From NCBI RefSeq assembly GCF_030733745.1, contig NZ_JASHIK010000015.1, positions 1 through 64,000 of the forward strand: 64,000 bases of DNA. The letters run 5' to 3'. Source of the stretch: Stappia sp. MMSF_3263. GTDB lineage: Bacteria; Pseudomonadota; Alphaproteobacteria; Rhizobiales; Stappiaceae. Under the pieces are notes generated by a model. That model saw nothing but the letters and a program-made list of their open reading frames with translations, was not told where the DNA came from and did not search any database. Made by a program: the position numbers and the translations under genes. Position 1 is the stretch's first letter. The number at the start of each line of letters is the position of its first letter. Of this stretch, positions 17,301 through 26,277 are shown in pieces.

Positions 17301-18448
17301 GAAATATCCACGATTTCTTTGAACCTATGCACGAAGCCATCCGGTGGCTCTGCATCGGGGGGGCGGATTATGGATGCAGCCTTTTTCACCTGCCGTTTTA
17401 GCTGTTTGAATGTCTGGTCGATGGCCCTGTCCGGTAGGCCGATTTCCTTGCCAAAGGCACGGAAAATCCCCTGGTTGGCCGCTTCCAGATGGATCTTTTC
17501 GCCGCCGATTGACAGCGCCAATGTCTGGTCGAAACCGTCATAAAATGCTGTGTTCACCACATCATAGGCGGGAGATAGCCGCAGCCCCGTCGGCGTTTCC
17601 AGAAGGGAGAAGTTTTTCAGGTGGGCATCGCAATTCCCGATCAGAGTGAAGACGATCAGGCGATTGAAAAACCGCAGAAGGTCGATTGGTGCGCGTGACG
17701 AGCGCTGGCGAATGATCGTGGCAATGTCCTCATAGGCCGCGTCATATTTGCCTGCATAATCTTGTCCCTTGGGCTTGCTAAGGATCTGCGCACAGTCTTC
17801 GAGGCGCAGTTTTTCGCCATTCGGTTCCCGGTCGAAGCGGGTAACAACGAGCGCTGTTTCGTCAGCAGCCGCGATGAGCGAGGTGGTGAATTCTGTCACT
17901 TCCCTTTCGCCGAGGACGGCGGCAGTCCACCGCAGGCTCAGGAGTTCATTCCGAACGAGATTGTCTATCCGGCCGGAATTGAATTTTGCGATATAGACGG
18001 CTGATCCTGTCGCACTCGCGGGAACGAACCTGTTTTCCGTATCCTTGGTGACGAGCAGTTTCTTTTGGACGCCCGAGACCGTGCGTCCGGGACTGGCCGT
18101 GGCTTCGGTGATTTCCGGAAGCTTCGCGGCATCGGCCGGCGGCCGGATGCTGACGGCCCCGATACAGTCTGCGCCGTACCGAAGGAGCAATCCAAGATCG
18201 TCTTCTTCAACGACATGCGCCGAACGAGCCTGTTGTTCACGCAACCATCCTTCCGGGCCAAGATGCTGGAAGAACGGATGCAGGCCGACCTTCCATTCAT
18301 GTTCGCGCTGCGTGGAGGGGAAGCAGCAGGCGATATCGCCCTTGTTCCAGTCCGCATGATAGGCAAAGCGCGTTCCACCGTTGGCCGTCTCAACCAACGA
18401 GCCGGCGGATACATCCTTGAACAAGATGTCTGCGCTTCTTGGCATCAT
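17276..18448 (-). CDS. hipA: HipA-type kinase, second copy
   Basis: 390 residues. HipA features in order: N-terminal domain with FAYHADW, HPFFQHLGPEGWLREQQ and LGLLLRYGADCIGAVSI; glycine-loop region SGVQKKLLVTKD near 145; VVTRFDRE; catalytic loop NCDAHLKNFSLLE near 290; and metal motif LSPAYDVVNT. Two start codons lie side by side (18448 and 18445). Unlike the 13556-14875 copy, it precedes its HTH partner. All catalytic residues are visible. It is distant in sequence from the first copy, so it was probably acquired independently. Confidence 0.9.
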   Translation of the reverse strand: MMPRSADILFKDVSAGSLVETANGGTRFAYHADWNKGDIACCFPSTQREHEWKVGLHPFFQHLGPEGWLREQQARSAHVVEEDDLGLLLRYGADCIGAVSIRPPADAAKLPEITEATASPGRTVSGVQKKLLVTKDTENRFVPASATGSAVYIAKFNSGRIDNLVRNELLSLRWTAAVLGEREVTEFTTSLIAAADETALVVTRFDREPNGEKLRLEDCAQILSKPKGQDYAGKYDAAYEDIATIIRQRSSRAPIDLLRFFNRLIVFTLIGNCDAHLKNFSLLETPTGLRLSPAYDVVNTAFYDGFDQTLALSIGGEKIHLEAANQGIFRAFGKEIGLPDRAIDQTFKQLKRQVKKAASIIRPPDAEPPDGFVHRFKEIVDISCLRILET

Positions 18449-19071
18449 TAAACCATACCTTCATTCGGTGCTTCGCGCGCGTCTGAAGCAGGAAAAATCG
18501 AAGCTATGAATACACTATGGCGCCTGAAATCAGTATAATCAAGTTATAACTAGATTTTATTTTTTCCAGGTAAGGGAATCGATTTATAATTTTTCTCTTG
18601 GCCAAATTCTGTCCGTCATAGATTGCTTGTGAAGCTACAACTTGAATATGGTCGGTCGGAATCTGCTGGAAATGCGGCGATTGTCGCTGCAAAAGCAAAA
18701 ATTCTTAAGTTTGCTTGGGCGTTTCGGCCAGGCGGAAGTCCGCCAAAAACACTGTAACTCCCTGTGACGAGCTGAGCGGCCAAACTGGGGACTCTTACTT
18801 TGGCACTGCTGGGAAAAATTCACGCCGCCGCCAGTCATCAGGCGTGCCGTCCCGAATACCGCATTGATCCGCCAAAGCACCGAGCAATCAACCGGAATAA
18901 GGGCAGCTAGCGGAAACGGTGACGTGTCCACGAACCAGACGGGATAGGTGATGGATCGTGAGCTCATAATTCCGACGAACCTAAAGAAAACCAGCGCAAA
19001 TGGGTTCCCATATGCGCTGGCTTCAAACCCTGGCAGAAGCTCAGCTGCGTGCAGCTGGGTGTGCTTTTGCC
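18449..19071. other. Intergenic, about 620 bp
   Basis: Holds the promoter side of the second hipA operon, an AT-rich stretch (18510-18620) and, at the far end, the terminator of the TRAP operon. No gene or recognisable element remnant was found. Confidence 0.6.
18983..19020 (-). terminator. Rho-independent terminator of the TRAP operon
   Basis: 18991-19020 is a near-perfect inverted repeat (CCAGCGCA...TGCGCTGG, with ATGGG/CCCAT in the inner stem). Read on the minus strand it ends in TTTTCTTTAG. It lies just beyond the dctM stop (19072). Confidence 0.85.
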
Positions 19072-20346
19072 TCAGAAGAACGTGTTCGGCAGCAGCATGC
19101 TGAACACCGGCACGTAGGTCAGGATCACCAATGCCACCAGCATCAACACGATCGTCGGCAGCGCGGCGCGGAAGATCTCTCCCAGTTTCATATTGGCCAC
19201 GCCCATGGCGACGAACAGGTTGAGGCCGACGGGCGGGGTCAGCATGCCGACGGACAGGTTGACCAGCATGATGATGCCGAAATGGATCGGGTCGATGCCG
19301 ACCTGTGCTGCAATAGGCATCATCAGCGGGCCGAGGATGATGATCGCAGAGGCGCTGTCGAGGAAGCAGCCGGCCGCCAGCAGGATGAGGTTGAACAGCA
19401 GCATCACGACGATGGAATTGCTGGTGTCGCTGAGAATGAAACCCGCCAGTTGGGAGGGCGTGCCGGAGCTGGCCAGGAGCCAGGAGAAGGCCGACGCGCC
19501 CGCGGTGATGAGGAGCAACGGGCCCGAGATCAGGCCGGTGTTGCGCAGCACCACCAGCGTGTCCTTGAACGAGATGGTCCGGTAGACGATCGCGCCGACC
19601 AGCCACCCGTAAAGACAGGCCGCCGCCGCCGCTTCGGTGGGGGTGAAGACGCCGGAATAGATGCCGCCGAGCAGGATGAACGGGAGACCGAGGCCCCAGG
19701 CTGCCTGCTTCAATGCCGCCCAGATGCTGGCGATGCTTGGTGTGGCATCGCGCGGGTACCCTTTGCGCGCGGAATACCAGCTGGCATAGGCGATCAGGAT
19801 GCCGCCGATCAGCAGTGCCGGCAGCAGGCCGGCGGCGAACAGCTTGCCGACGGATGTACCCGTGACCGAACCGTAGATGATCAGCGCGATAGAGGGTGGC
19901 ACGATCGGGCCCAGGGTGCCTGCGGTGGTGATCAGGCCGATGGAAAAGTACTTGTCGTACCCCGCCTTCACCATCGCCGGGTAGAGGATCGAGCCGATGG
20001 CGATCACCGTGGCCGGGCTGGAGCCGGAGATCGATCCGAACATCAGGCAGGCAACGACCGCTGCGGCCGCCAGACCGCCGGGCAGCCATCCCACGATGGC
20101 GCGCGCGAGATTGATGAGCCGCTCGGACAGGCCGCCGATCCGCATGAGCTCGGCCGCCAGGATGAAGAACGGGATCGACATCAGAGAAAAGTTATTCATG
20201 CCCGAGAACATGCGCATCGGCACGAGCACGGGGTCGAGGCCCCCCCAGAAATAGAGGGCTGCTGCCACAGAAAGCGCGAGGGCGGCAAAGATGGGCAAGC
20301 CGAAAACGAGCAGGCCAAAGAAGACGGGGACGAGAGCGCCGACCAT
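19072..20346 (-). CDS. dctM: TRAP transporter large membrane subunit DctM
   Basis: 424 residues with about 12 hydrophobic segments, the size and pattern of DctM. Family motifs: GALVPVFFGLLVFGLPIFAAL at the start, NFSLMSIPFFILAAELM, GSSPATVIAIGSILYPAM, TAGTLGPIVPPSIALIIYG and the C-terminal LTPPVGLNLFVAMG. It forms the cation-coupled channel of a TRAP importer with DctQ and receives ligand from DctP. Last gene of the operon, 12 bases after dctQ and ahead of a strong terminator. Confidence 0.95.
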   Translation of the reverse strand: MVGALVPVFFGLLVFGLPIFAALALSVAAALYFWGGLDPVLVPMRMFSGMNNFSLMSIPFFILAAELMRIGGLSERLINLARAIVGWLPGGLAAAAVVACLMFGSISGSSPATVIAIGSILYPAMVKAGYDKYFSIGLITTAGTLGPIVPPSIALIIYGSVTGTSVGKLFAAGLLPALLIGGILIAYASWYSARKGYPRDATPSIASIWAALKQAAWGLGLPFILLGGIYSGVFTPTEAAAAACLYGWLVGAIVYRTISFKDTLVVLRNTGLISGPLLLITAGASAFSWLLASSGTPSQLAGFILSDTSNSIVVMLLFNLILLAAGCFLDSASAIIILGPLMMPIAAQVGIDPIHFGIIMLVNLSVGMLTPPVGLNLFVAMGVANMKLGEIFRAALPTIVLMLVALVILTYVPVFSMLLPNTFF

Positions 20347-20358
20347 GGGTGGGTCTCC

Positions 20359-20868
20359 TCAGCTCGTTTTGATGTCGACTGCGGGCGGCGTGTAGACGCG
20401 GCCGAACACGAGCTCCTGCAGGACCAGGAGATAACGGGTGATCATCAATCCCGCCGCGAAGGGGATAACGGCATAGATGTAGCCGACGGGGATGCGCAGG
20501 GCCGGCGAGAGCTGGCCCATGCGGGACGTGTTGATCACCAGCTTGCTGCCGTACCACAGCATCACGCCGGCGAAGATCAGGCCAAGGCATGCCGCGCCGA
20601 TCTGCAACGGCCGAACCATCTTTTCCGGCACGAATGCGTAGATGGCCTCGACGCTGATGTGGGAGGCGTAGCGCACGCCCATCCCCATGGTCAGGAAGCT
20701 CATGGTGATGAAGGCGTAGAGAACGACCTCCTCCGACCAATAGAGCGAATTGTTGAAAACGTAGCGCGCGATAACTTGCGCGATGGCGACGAGGGTCGCG
20801 ATCAATATCAACCCGCTGACCAGCGTGTTCTCGATGACGTCCACCAGTCTGTTCAACCAGGTGATCAT
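20359..20868 (-). CDS. dctQ: TRAP transporter small membrane subunit DctQ
   Basis: 169 residues with four membrane segments. The DctQ pattern is seen in IARYVFNNSLYWSEEVVLYA and FLTMGMGVRYASHISVEAI. It sits between dctP (23 bases upstream) and dctM, same strand. It associates with DctM in the inner membrane. Confidence 0.93.
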   Translation of the reverse strand: MITWLNRLVDVIENTLVSGLILIATLVAIAQVIARYVFNNSLYWSEEVVLYAFITMSFLTMGMGVRYASHISVEAIYAFVPEKMVRPLQIGAACLGLIFAGVMLWYGSKLVINTSRMGQLSPALRIPVGYIYAVIPFAAGLMITRYLLVLQELVFGRVYTPPAVDIKTS

Positions 20869-20891
20869 GCCGCGACCCTCTTCTTCCTGAC

Positions 20892-21878
20892 TTATTCGCC
20901 CTTGGCCAGAGCGATTGCCTTGTCCATCAGGGCAGGCGTGACTTTGTCGCGGAACTCGTCGTAGATCGGCTGCGATGCCTCGATGAACGCCTTGCGGCCA
21001 TCCTCGGATAGCGCCTGGATCTCGATCTGGTCCTTGATCGCGTCGAGGATCTTGGCTTCGTCTTCGTTGGTGAACCGGCGCGCGGCGTCACGGCCGACGA
21101 TCATCGCCTCCTCGATCACGGTCTGCAGGTCTTTGGGCAGGCCTTCCCAGACCTGCTTGTTCATGATCGCAGCATAGGTGTGATAGGCATGGCCGGTCAG
21201 GGTCATGTATTTCTGCACCTCGTAGAACTTCATCGAGGCGATGTTGGCGAGCGGGTTCTCCTGACCTTCGATGACGCCCTGCTGAAGCCCGTTATAGACC
21301 TCGACATAGGCCATCGCGGTCGGGTTCGCCCCGTAGGCGCGATAGGTCGATAGGATGGTCGGCGCCTGCAGGGTGCGCATCTTGATGCCGGCGAGATCGG
21401 CCGGGCCATTGATCGGGCGGATATTGTTGGTCATGTGGCGGAAGCCGGCGCCCCACATGGCGATGCCGTGCAGATTGTTGCCGTCGAGGGTGGCCAGCAG
21501 CTCGGTGCCGACCTCGCCGTCGAGAACGCGCATCATCGCGGCGTTGTCGCTGAGCAGGAACGGCAGGTCGAACAGGTACATCTGCTCGTTGAAGTTGGCG
21601 AGATTGCCGGTCGGCGGGATCGCGATATGGACGAGGCCCATCTGCGTCTGCTCGATGATCTCAACATCGCCGCCCAGCTGTGCGGCCGGGCGAATGTTGA
21701 TCTCGATCCGGCCGCCCGAGTTCTTCTCGACCTCCTCCTTGAAGACCACGGCCGCCCGTGCGTTCGGCGTGTCTTCGGTCAGGACATGGGCGAAGGTGAA
21801 GGTGAAGTCGGCGGCATGGGCCGCGCCGCCGAACGTGGCGCCGATGGCCACAATGATCGCTCTGCTCAGGTTTTTCAT
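20892..21878 (-). CDS. dctP: TRAP transporter solute-binding protein DctP
   Basis: 328 residues with a signal peptide (MKNLSRAIIVAIGATFGGAA, cleavage after HAADF). The DctP family pattern is clear: FAHVLTEDTPNARAAVVFKE, GGRIEINIRPAAQLGG, the IKMRTLQAPTILSTYRAYGA stretch with the ligand-anchoring Arg, and VEVYNGLQQGVIEGQENP. The start at 21878 has GGAGGAGAGACC upstream; the frame upstream belongs to the amidase end and spacer. The ligand is not known; the linked amidase suggests an amide or the acid it releases. Confidence 0.94.
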   Translation of the reverse strand: MKNLSRAIIVAIGATFGGAAHAADFTFTFAHVLTEDTPNARAAVVFKEEVEKNSGGRIEINIRPAAQLGGDVEIIEQTQMGLVHIAIPPTGNLANFNEQMYLFDLPFLLSDNAAMMRVLDGEVGTELLATLDGNNLHGIAMWGAGFRHMTNNIRPINGPADLAGIKMRTLQAPTILSTYRAYGANPTAMAYVEVYNGLQQGVIEGQENPLANIASMKFYEVQKYMTLTGHAYHTYAAIMNKQVWEGLPKDLQTVIEEAMIVGRDAARRFTNEDEAKILDAIKDQIEIQALSEDGRKAFIEASQPIYDEFRDKVTPALMDKAIALAKGE

Positions 21879-21916
21879 GGTCTCTCCTCCAAGGGGGCTG
21901 ATGTTGTAGACAGTGA

Positions 21917-23296
21917 TCAGGTCAGCGGTGCTTTCCCGAGCATTTCGGGCCCGGATCCGATGGCAGTCTCGATGGCCAGAGCTGCCGCCAGCAGGCGGCG
22001 TTCCGCCATTGGCGGCGCAATGATCTGAAGGCCGGACGGGATGCCGTTGGCATCCAGCCCGGTCGGCAGTGTCGCCGCACACCAACCGAACAGGTTGGCG
22101 AGCGCGGTGTTGCGAAGGGCCAGCATGTTGGCCTTTCGATAGATTTCAGGGTTCGCCAGCTCGGCGATGGTCGGCGCCGTGACCGGAATGGTGGGCGAGA
22201 CCAGCACATCGACGGTCTCGAACACCCGCGCCGCGGTCCGGCCGTACTGCGCAAGGTTGGCCGCGCGCTGCAGGTAGTCGGACGCGGTGAGGTTATCGAC
22301 GGCCGCAACGCGCGCCATCACCGCCGGATCGAGCTCGCCGATCCGCTCGGGAAAGTTGCGATCGAGAAACGCGCGAAGCTCGGCGGCCGCCAGACCGCCC
22401 GCGCGGAAGATGGCAAGCGCCTCTTGCGTGCAGGCGAGGGGCGCATCGCTCAAGTGCGCTCCGGCCTTTTCCAGAACGCGGAGCGCCTGATTGGTGTTCT
22501 CGGCAATCGACGGCTCGACATCGTCCCAGACCGTGTTCGGGATGATGCCGATACGCAGCCCAGAAAGGTCGGCAGCCGCGACGGCCGGTGCCGCCTCGGG
22601 GTCGATGGCCTCGAAGGCGTAGACCAGATCCGCAATGGTGCGGGCGAGGAGCCCTGGTGTGTCCAGCGAGGGCGACAGGGGAACGATTCCCTCGATCGAC
22701 CAGCGGCCATGGGTGACCTTCAGGGCGGTCTGCCCGGTGAAGGATGCGGGAATGCGGACCGACCCGGCCGTGTCCGTTCCAAGTGCCAGCAGCGCCGATC
22801 CTTGCGCCAGCGAGACGCCGGCGCCGGAACTCGATCCGCCGGGCACGCGCGGCGTCTCTCGCGACGACCAGGGATTGACCGGCGTGCCCGCATGCGGGTT
22901 CGTGCCCAATCCGCCAAATGCGAACTCGACCGTATGCGTCTTGCCGGTCACCACGCCCATCTGCGACAGGAGCGTCTTCACAACAGGGCCGGCGGCGTCC
23001 CACTCCCGCGGAAAGGCTGCGTTGGTGCCCGCATGAGTCGGGAGCCCGGGAACCCCGAACAGGTCCTTGACCGACACGGGAATGCCCATCAGCGGCCCCA
23101 GATCGATCCCGGAGGCGACCAGCACGTCCAGGGCTGCTGCCTGGACCTTAGCCCGGTCGCCGGCCCATGTCCGATAGGCATTCAGAACCGGCTCTGTCGC
23201 CGCATGGCGCTCCGCGGCCAAGGCCACGAGATCCGAAGACCGCACCTTACCGGCTCGAAGTTCCGCCGCGATCGTTGCCAGAGATTGAGACTGCAC
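21917..23296 (-). CDS. Amidase-signature family hydrolase
   Basis: 459 residues, normal for the amidase signature family. The Ser-cisSer-Lys triad is visible: Lys77 in GIPVSVKDLFG, the Ser cluster at 155-157 in PGGSSSGAG, and the nucleophile Ser179 in GTDTAGSVRIP. It hydrolyses a C-N amide bond; the substrate cannot be told. No signal peptide, so cytoplasmic. First gene of the operon with dctPQM, 38 bases ahead of dctP, which implies that the imported compound is its substrate or product. A GatA role is unlikely because gatB and gatC are absent. Confidence 0.9.
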   Translation of the reverse strand: MQSQSLATIAAELRAGKVRSSDLVALAAERHAATEPVLNAYRTWAGDRAKVQAAALDVLVASGIDLGPLMGIPVSVKDLFGVPGLPTHAGTNAAFPREWDAAGPVVKTLLSQMGVVTGKTHTVEFAFGGLGTNPHAGTPVNPWSSRETPRVPGGSSSGAGVSLAQGSALLALGTDTAGSVRIPASFTGQTALKVTHGRWSIEGIVPLSPSLDTPGLLARTIADLVYAFEAIDPEAAPAVAAADLSGLRIGIIPNTVWDDVEPSIAENTNQALRVLEKAGAHLSDAPLACTQEALAIFRAGGLAAAELRAFLDRNFPERIGELDPAVMARVAAVDNLTASDYLQRAANLAQYGRTAARVFETVDVLVSPTIPVTAPTIAELANPEIYRKANMLALRNTALANLFGWCAATLPTGLDANGIPSGLQIIAPPMAERRLLAAALAIETAIGSGPEMLGKAPLT

Positions 23297-23428
23297 CCTG
23301 TTGGTCCCTGCTGGTGTGATACCTGAGCCGAGACATTACGAGAAAACGGATGCGCGACTACTCGCCTCTTCGCTGGAACGCAGAGTCGTCGGTTGGGTGT
23401 GTTGCAACAAAAAATCAAATAACTATTT

Positions 23429-23447
23429 GAAATAATTTAATTATTTC
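23429..23447. promoter_or_regulatory. Perfect inverted repeat between amidase and ridA promoters
   Basis: GAAATAAT-TTA-ATTATTTC lies in the AT-rich 280-bp region between the divergent amidase and ridA genes. It is placed where a regulator of both units, such as the nearby LysR protein, could bind. Confidence 0.5.
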
Positions 23448-23577
23448 GATTTGCCCGTGCTCTCTGCAAGGCTATGAATTGCCGAAATGACAACACGGCG
23501 TTGTCGTCAACGCACACTCAGCCTTATCGGTTTTGCCTAGTTTGCCATCCGTCAATGCCTAATCCTGGAGCACGTTC

Positions 23578-24063
23578 ATGCCGCATGCGACCGAAGCCCG
23601 TTTGAAGGAAATGGGGATCGTCCTGCCCCGCAGGCCCAAGCCCATCGGCAATTATTTGCCCGGCGTCGTCGTCGGGAACCTCCTTTTCACATCCGGCACA
23701 CTCGGCACCCGGCCCGACAAGAACGACAATGATATCCTGCCTTATGTCGGCAAGGTGGGCTCGGACCTCACCATCGAGGAAGGCTATGCTTCGGCCCGCC
23801 TGATGGCGCTCAACCATCTGGCTATGATGAAGGCGGTTCTGGGCGATCTCGACCGCGTCAAGCGGATCGTCAAGATGATCGGCTACGTCACCTGCGCGCC
23901 GGGTTTCACCGAACCGCACCTCGTTTTGAACGGCGCCTCGGATCTCTTCGTCGAGCTGTGGGGAGAGGAGAGCGGGAAGCACGCGCGCGCCGCGCTCACC
24001 CAGCACGAACTGGGTCTCAACGCACCTGTCGAGGCCGACCTCACGGTCGAGCTTCACGCCTGA
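23578..24063 (+). CDS. RidA/YjgF/UK114-family protein
   Basis: 161 residues, longer than the 130 typical of RidA because of an N-terminal extension (ATEARLKEMGIVLPRRPKP). The family core is present: GNYLPGVVVGNLLFTSGTLG, then DRVKRIVKMIGYVTC and the closing HELGLNAPVEADL, where RidA has the conserved RxEV...P..A.VE; the usual Arg is not evident. Members deaminate enamine/imine intermediates or act on ureides (RutC type). It diverges from the amidase-TRAP operon and converges with the LysR gene, overlapping it by ten bases. A role in amide or N-heterocycle catabolism is likely. Confidence 0.85.
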   Translation: MPHATEARLKEMGIVLPRRPKPIGNYLPGVVVGNLLFTSGTLGTRPDKNDNDILPYVGKVGSDLTIEEGYASARLMALNHLAMMKAVLGDLDRVKRIVKMIGYVTCAPGFTEPHLVLNGASDLFVELWGEESGKHARAALTQHELGLNAPVEADLTVELHA

Positions 24064-24998
24064 GCCGTCCTCAGGCGTTTCAGCATGGTGGCGTCGGCCT
24101 TTTCGTATTTCGGGAAGTTCGACGTCAGCATGGCGATGAACGCATCGCATGCCGGTGACCGCCGCTGATCCCGACGCACGATTGCGTAGATGAAGCGGTG
24201 CTCGAAATCCCCGCAGCTGAGGTTGAGCGGGACGAGCTCGCCCGCCTCGACCTCGCGCAGGGCAGCCTGCAGCGGCACATAGACGATCGCGTTGGACCGG
24301 ATGGCGTGGCGGATCAGGAAGTGTAGCTGGTCCGCGACCATGATGGCCTTCGGCTTGCCGCCGAACTTGCGAAAGGCCCGGTTGACGAGGTGATGGATGC
24401 CGTAGCTGTCGTCCGGCAGGACGCAGTCGCAATCCGCGATGTCCGGCAGCTTCACCGCCCGCCCGTCGGCAAGAGGGTGCGACGGCGGGACGAGGGCAAG
24501 CAGCGGCTGGCGCCATTGCCCGACGATTTCCATCACCGGATGGGAGAAATGGTCGTAGACGAAGCCGACCTGGCAGATGCGCTTTTCCAGCGCTTCCAGG
24601 ACACGCTCGCGCCCCCTGATCCGCATACGGAATTCGACGGCCGGAAAGCGCTTGCGAAACGCCAGGATCTGCTCCGACAGGTAGGGGTCGGTCACGCCGT
24701 CGACCGTCGCGATGGACACGCTGCCCGATTTCAGCTTCCGCAGGTCGGACATTTCCCCGCGGATCAGGTCGATCTGGCCGAGGATCGAGGCAAAATGCTC
24801 CGCCGCCAGCGTGCCCGCCTCTGTCAGTTGGACGCCGTTGGCGCGCCGGTCGAGCAAGGGCTCCCCGAACTCCCTTTCGAGCTTCGCGATCTGGCGGCTG
24901 ATGGCAGAGGGCGACACATGGAGCCGATCCGCAGCCAGGCGGATCGATCCCAGATGCACGACTTCGAGGAAATAGCGGCAGGCGGTTAAATTGACCAT
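24054..24998 (-). CDS. LysR-family transcriptional regulator
   Basis: 314 residues. N-terminal winged HTH (MVNLTACRYFLEVVHLGSIR, LAADRLHVSPSAISRQIAKL, EREFGEPLLDR) and a C-terminal substrate-binding domain (SVSIATVDGV, FRMRIRGRERVLEAL, LLALVPPSHPLADGRAV). The start at 24998 gives the standard LysR N-terminus; 25049 adds non-family residues. It overlaps the end of ridA tail to tail and probably controls the amidase-TRAP and ridA promoters in response to the substrate. Confidence 0.92.
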   Translation of the reverse strand: MVNLTACRYFLEVVHLGSIRLAADRLHVSPSAISRQIAKLEREFGEPLLDRRANGVQLTEAGTLAAEHFASILGQIDLIRGEMSDLRKLKSGSVSIATVDGVTDPYLSEQILAFRKRFPAVEFRMRIRGRERVLEALEKRICQVGFVYDHFSHPVMEIVGQWRQPLLALVPPSHPLADGRAVKLPDIADCDCVLPDDSYGIHHLVNRAFRKFGGKPKAIMVADQLHFLIRHAIRSNAIVYVPLQAALREVEAGELVPLNLSCGDFEHRFIYAIVRRDQRRSPACDAFIAMLTSNFPKYEKADATMLKRLRTAQA

Positions 24999-25307
24999 TG
25001 GGAACCCGAATCGCCAGCATCGGCCTGTCGGCCAAGCCGTTGCGCGCACACGTGAGATCCGGCCTTATACCACCCGGCACCGGATTTGTAGCGCGCCCCT
25101 GATGTGGCCCGTCAGCACGCCGGGCGGCAGCGAGCCGTCTGTCGCTTCGCCGCGCCCTCGCTCGCCGTCGGCCCGGCGCTTTCGCGGCACGGAAGGCGGA
25201 TAGCACCGAGCTGCTTCGCTGCGCGGTCCGCGATCCTTACAAATTGCTTTCTGGCTGTGTCTTTGACGTTCATTGCCTATCACCTTATGGGCAGATAAAC
25301 CCGTATT

Positions 25308-25325
25308 GTATATCATATGATATAC
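25308..25325. promoter_or_regulatory. 18-bp perfect palindrome
   Basis: GTATATCATATGATATAC reads the same on both strands, in an AT-rich region 310 bases upstream of the lysR start. It resembles operators of FadR-type GntR regulators of TRAP operons (TTGTATAC-like). No cognate regulator lies next to it. Confidence 0.55.
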
Positions 25326-25480
25326 GCAAATAAGATAAGTACAAATTTATTGATATTCATACAAGAATTACGCATATCATTTGATCGACACAGTTGGATG
25401 GTTTGCACATCAGTTGATGTTCAGTGGCGGTTGGCCGTTCGGGCCAGCCGCGAATTCTCCGGTGCTGGTTGCTCGACTTA

Positions 25481-25575
25481 TCAACTCTGGCCCCAAATCC
25501 TCTCTGCGACGAATTTGACGGCGGCGAGGTAGTTTTTTTCCGGGAGCTTGTCGCAGCGAGTAGCGATACGCCGCC
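25481..25575 (-). pseudogene. IS5-family transposase C-terminal remnant
   Basis: The minus strand reads TRCDKLPEKNYLAAVKFV then AERIWGQS and a stop at 25481, the usual C-terminus of a DDE transposase of the IS5 family, with nothing of the catalytic core. Neighbouring sequence leads into an abiEi remnant. Confidence 0.65.
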
Positions 25576-25636
25576 GCCGGGATGGCTTTCAAAGCTCACG
25601 CTGCCGTAGGCCTTCAGCTTTCACACGGCGTGGTCC

Positions 25637-26006
25637 GTGTTCTGGACGCTACCGGATATACCGACCCTCCAGGAGGGGACGCTCAGACAGGTACAGGTTG
25701 CTTCTGAATGGCTGTTGACGGTCTTAACGCCCAAGCGAGCTCTGCTCGAAATGCTCAACGAACTGCCGGAACCCGAAAGCTTCCATCAGGCAGATGTGCT
25801 GCTGGAAGGGTTGGGCACGCTAAGCCCGCGTCGACTTCCAGCGGCAGTTTTTCTGGTTTGCCGCCCGGCACCTGCACGCCTGGGTGAAACAGATCGACCG
25901 CGGCGTCGTCGATCTCGGTGCCGGCAAACGGTCGCTTGTGAAAGGCGGGCGGCTTGACCCAGACCTGCTGATAATCGTGCCTGCCGACCTGAATGCCCTT
26001 GTCTGA
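25637..26006 (+). pseudogene. Truncated abiEi-type antitoxin
   Basis: Two frames together read as the C-terminal half of an AbiEi-family (type IV TA) antitoxin: PKRALLEMLNELPEPESFHQ and LLEGLGTLSPRR (25700-25840), then after a frameshift RQFFWFAARHLHAWVK, GAGKRSLVKGGRLDP and IIVPADL (25842-26006). Several residues are missing at the join, the HTH part is lost and no AbiEii toxin follows. This is a dead module next to an IS fragment. Confidence 0.7.
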
Positions 26007-26277
26007 ACGCTAGCGTCGCTGCCCTTGCGGGATAAGGCCGCTGCGCACGACCGTGCTCAGACCGAAAACCGGTCGGCTTGATGCAAGAAAATATTTTAGT
26101 ATTCGAACCATATTCTTGCTATATTTGCGCGATTATCAGGTTTTTGGTGTTTGTTGCGAGGCGCATTTGATCTCGAAATTTCTTAAGATCCCAAAAATGC
26201 AAGGAGATAAATAAATGAAATAAATCAGAAAAGTAATTGTTTATTTGATTAATATTTTTGAATTTTTCTAAACTGCT
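26007..26277. other. AT-rich intergenic region, no gene seen
   Basis: 270 bases, markedly more AT-rich than the surroundings, after the abiEi remnant and at the 3' side of the YARHG gene. No gene or clear hairpin was found. Confidence 0.5.

Noticed and set aside
19000-20964. 654-residue open frame on the plus strand
   Set aside because: Antisense shadow of dctM and dctQ; composition is His/Asp/Gln-rich with no domain, while the minus strand encodes clear TRAP subunits.
23524-25206. 560-residue minus-strand frame
   Set aside because: Shadow of ridA and the LysR gene in other frames; no family similarity.
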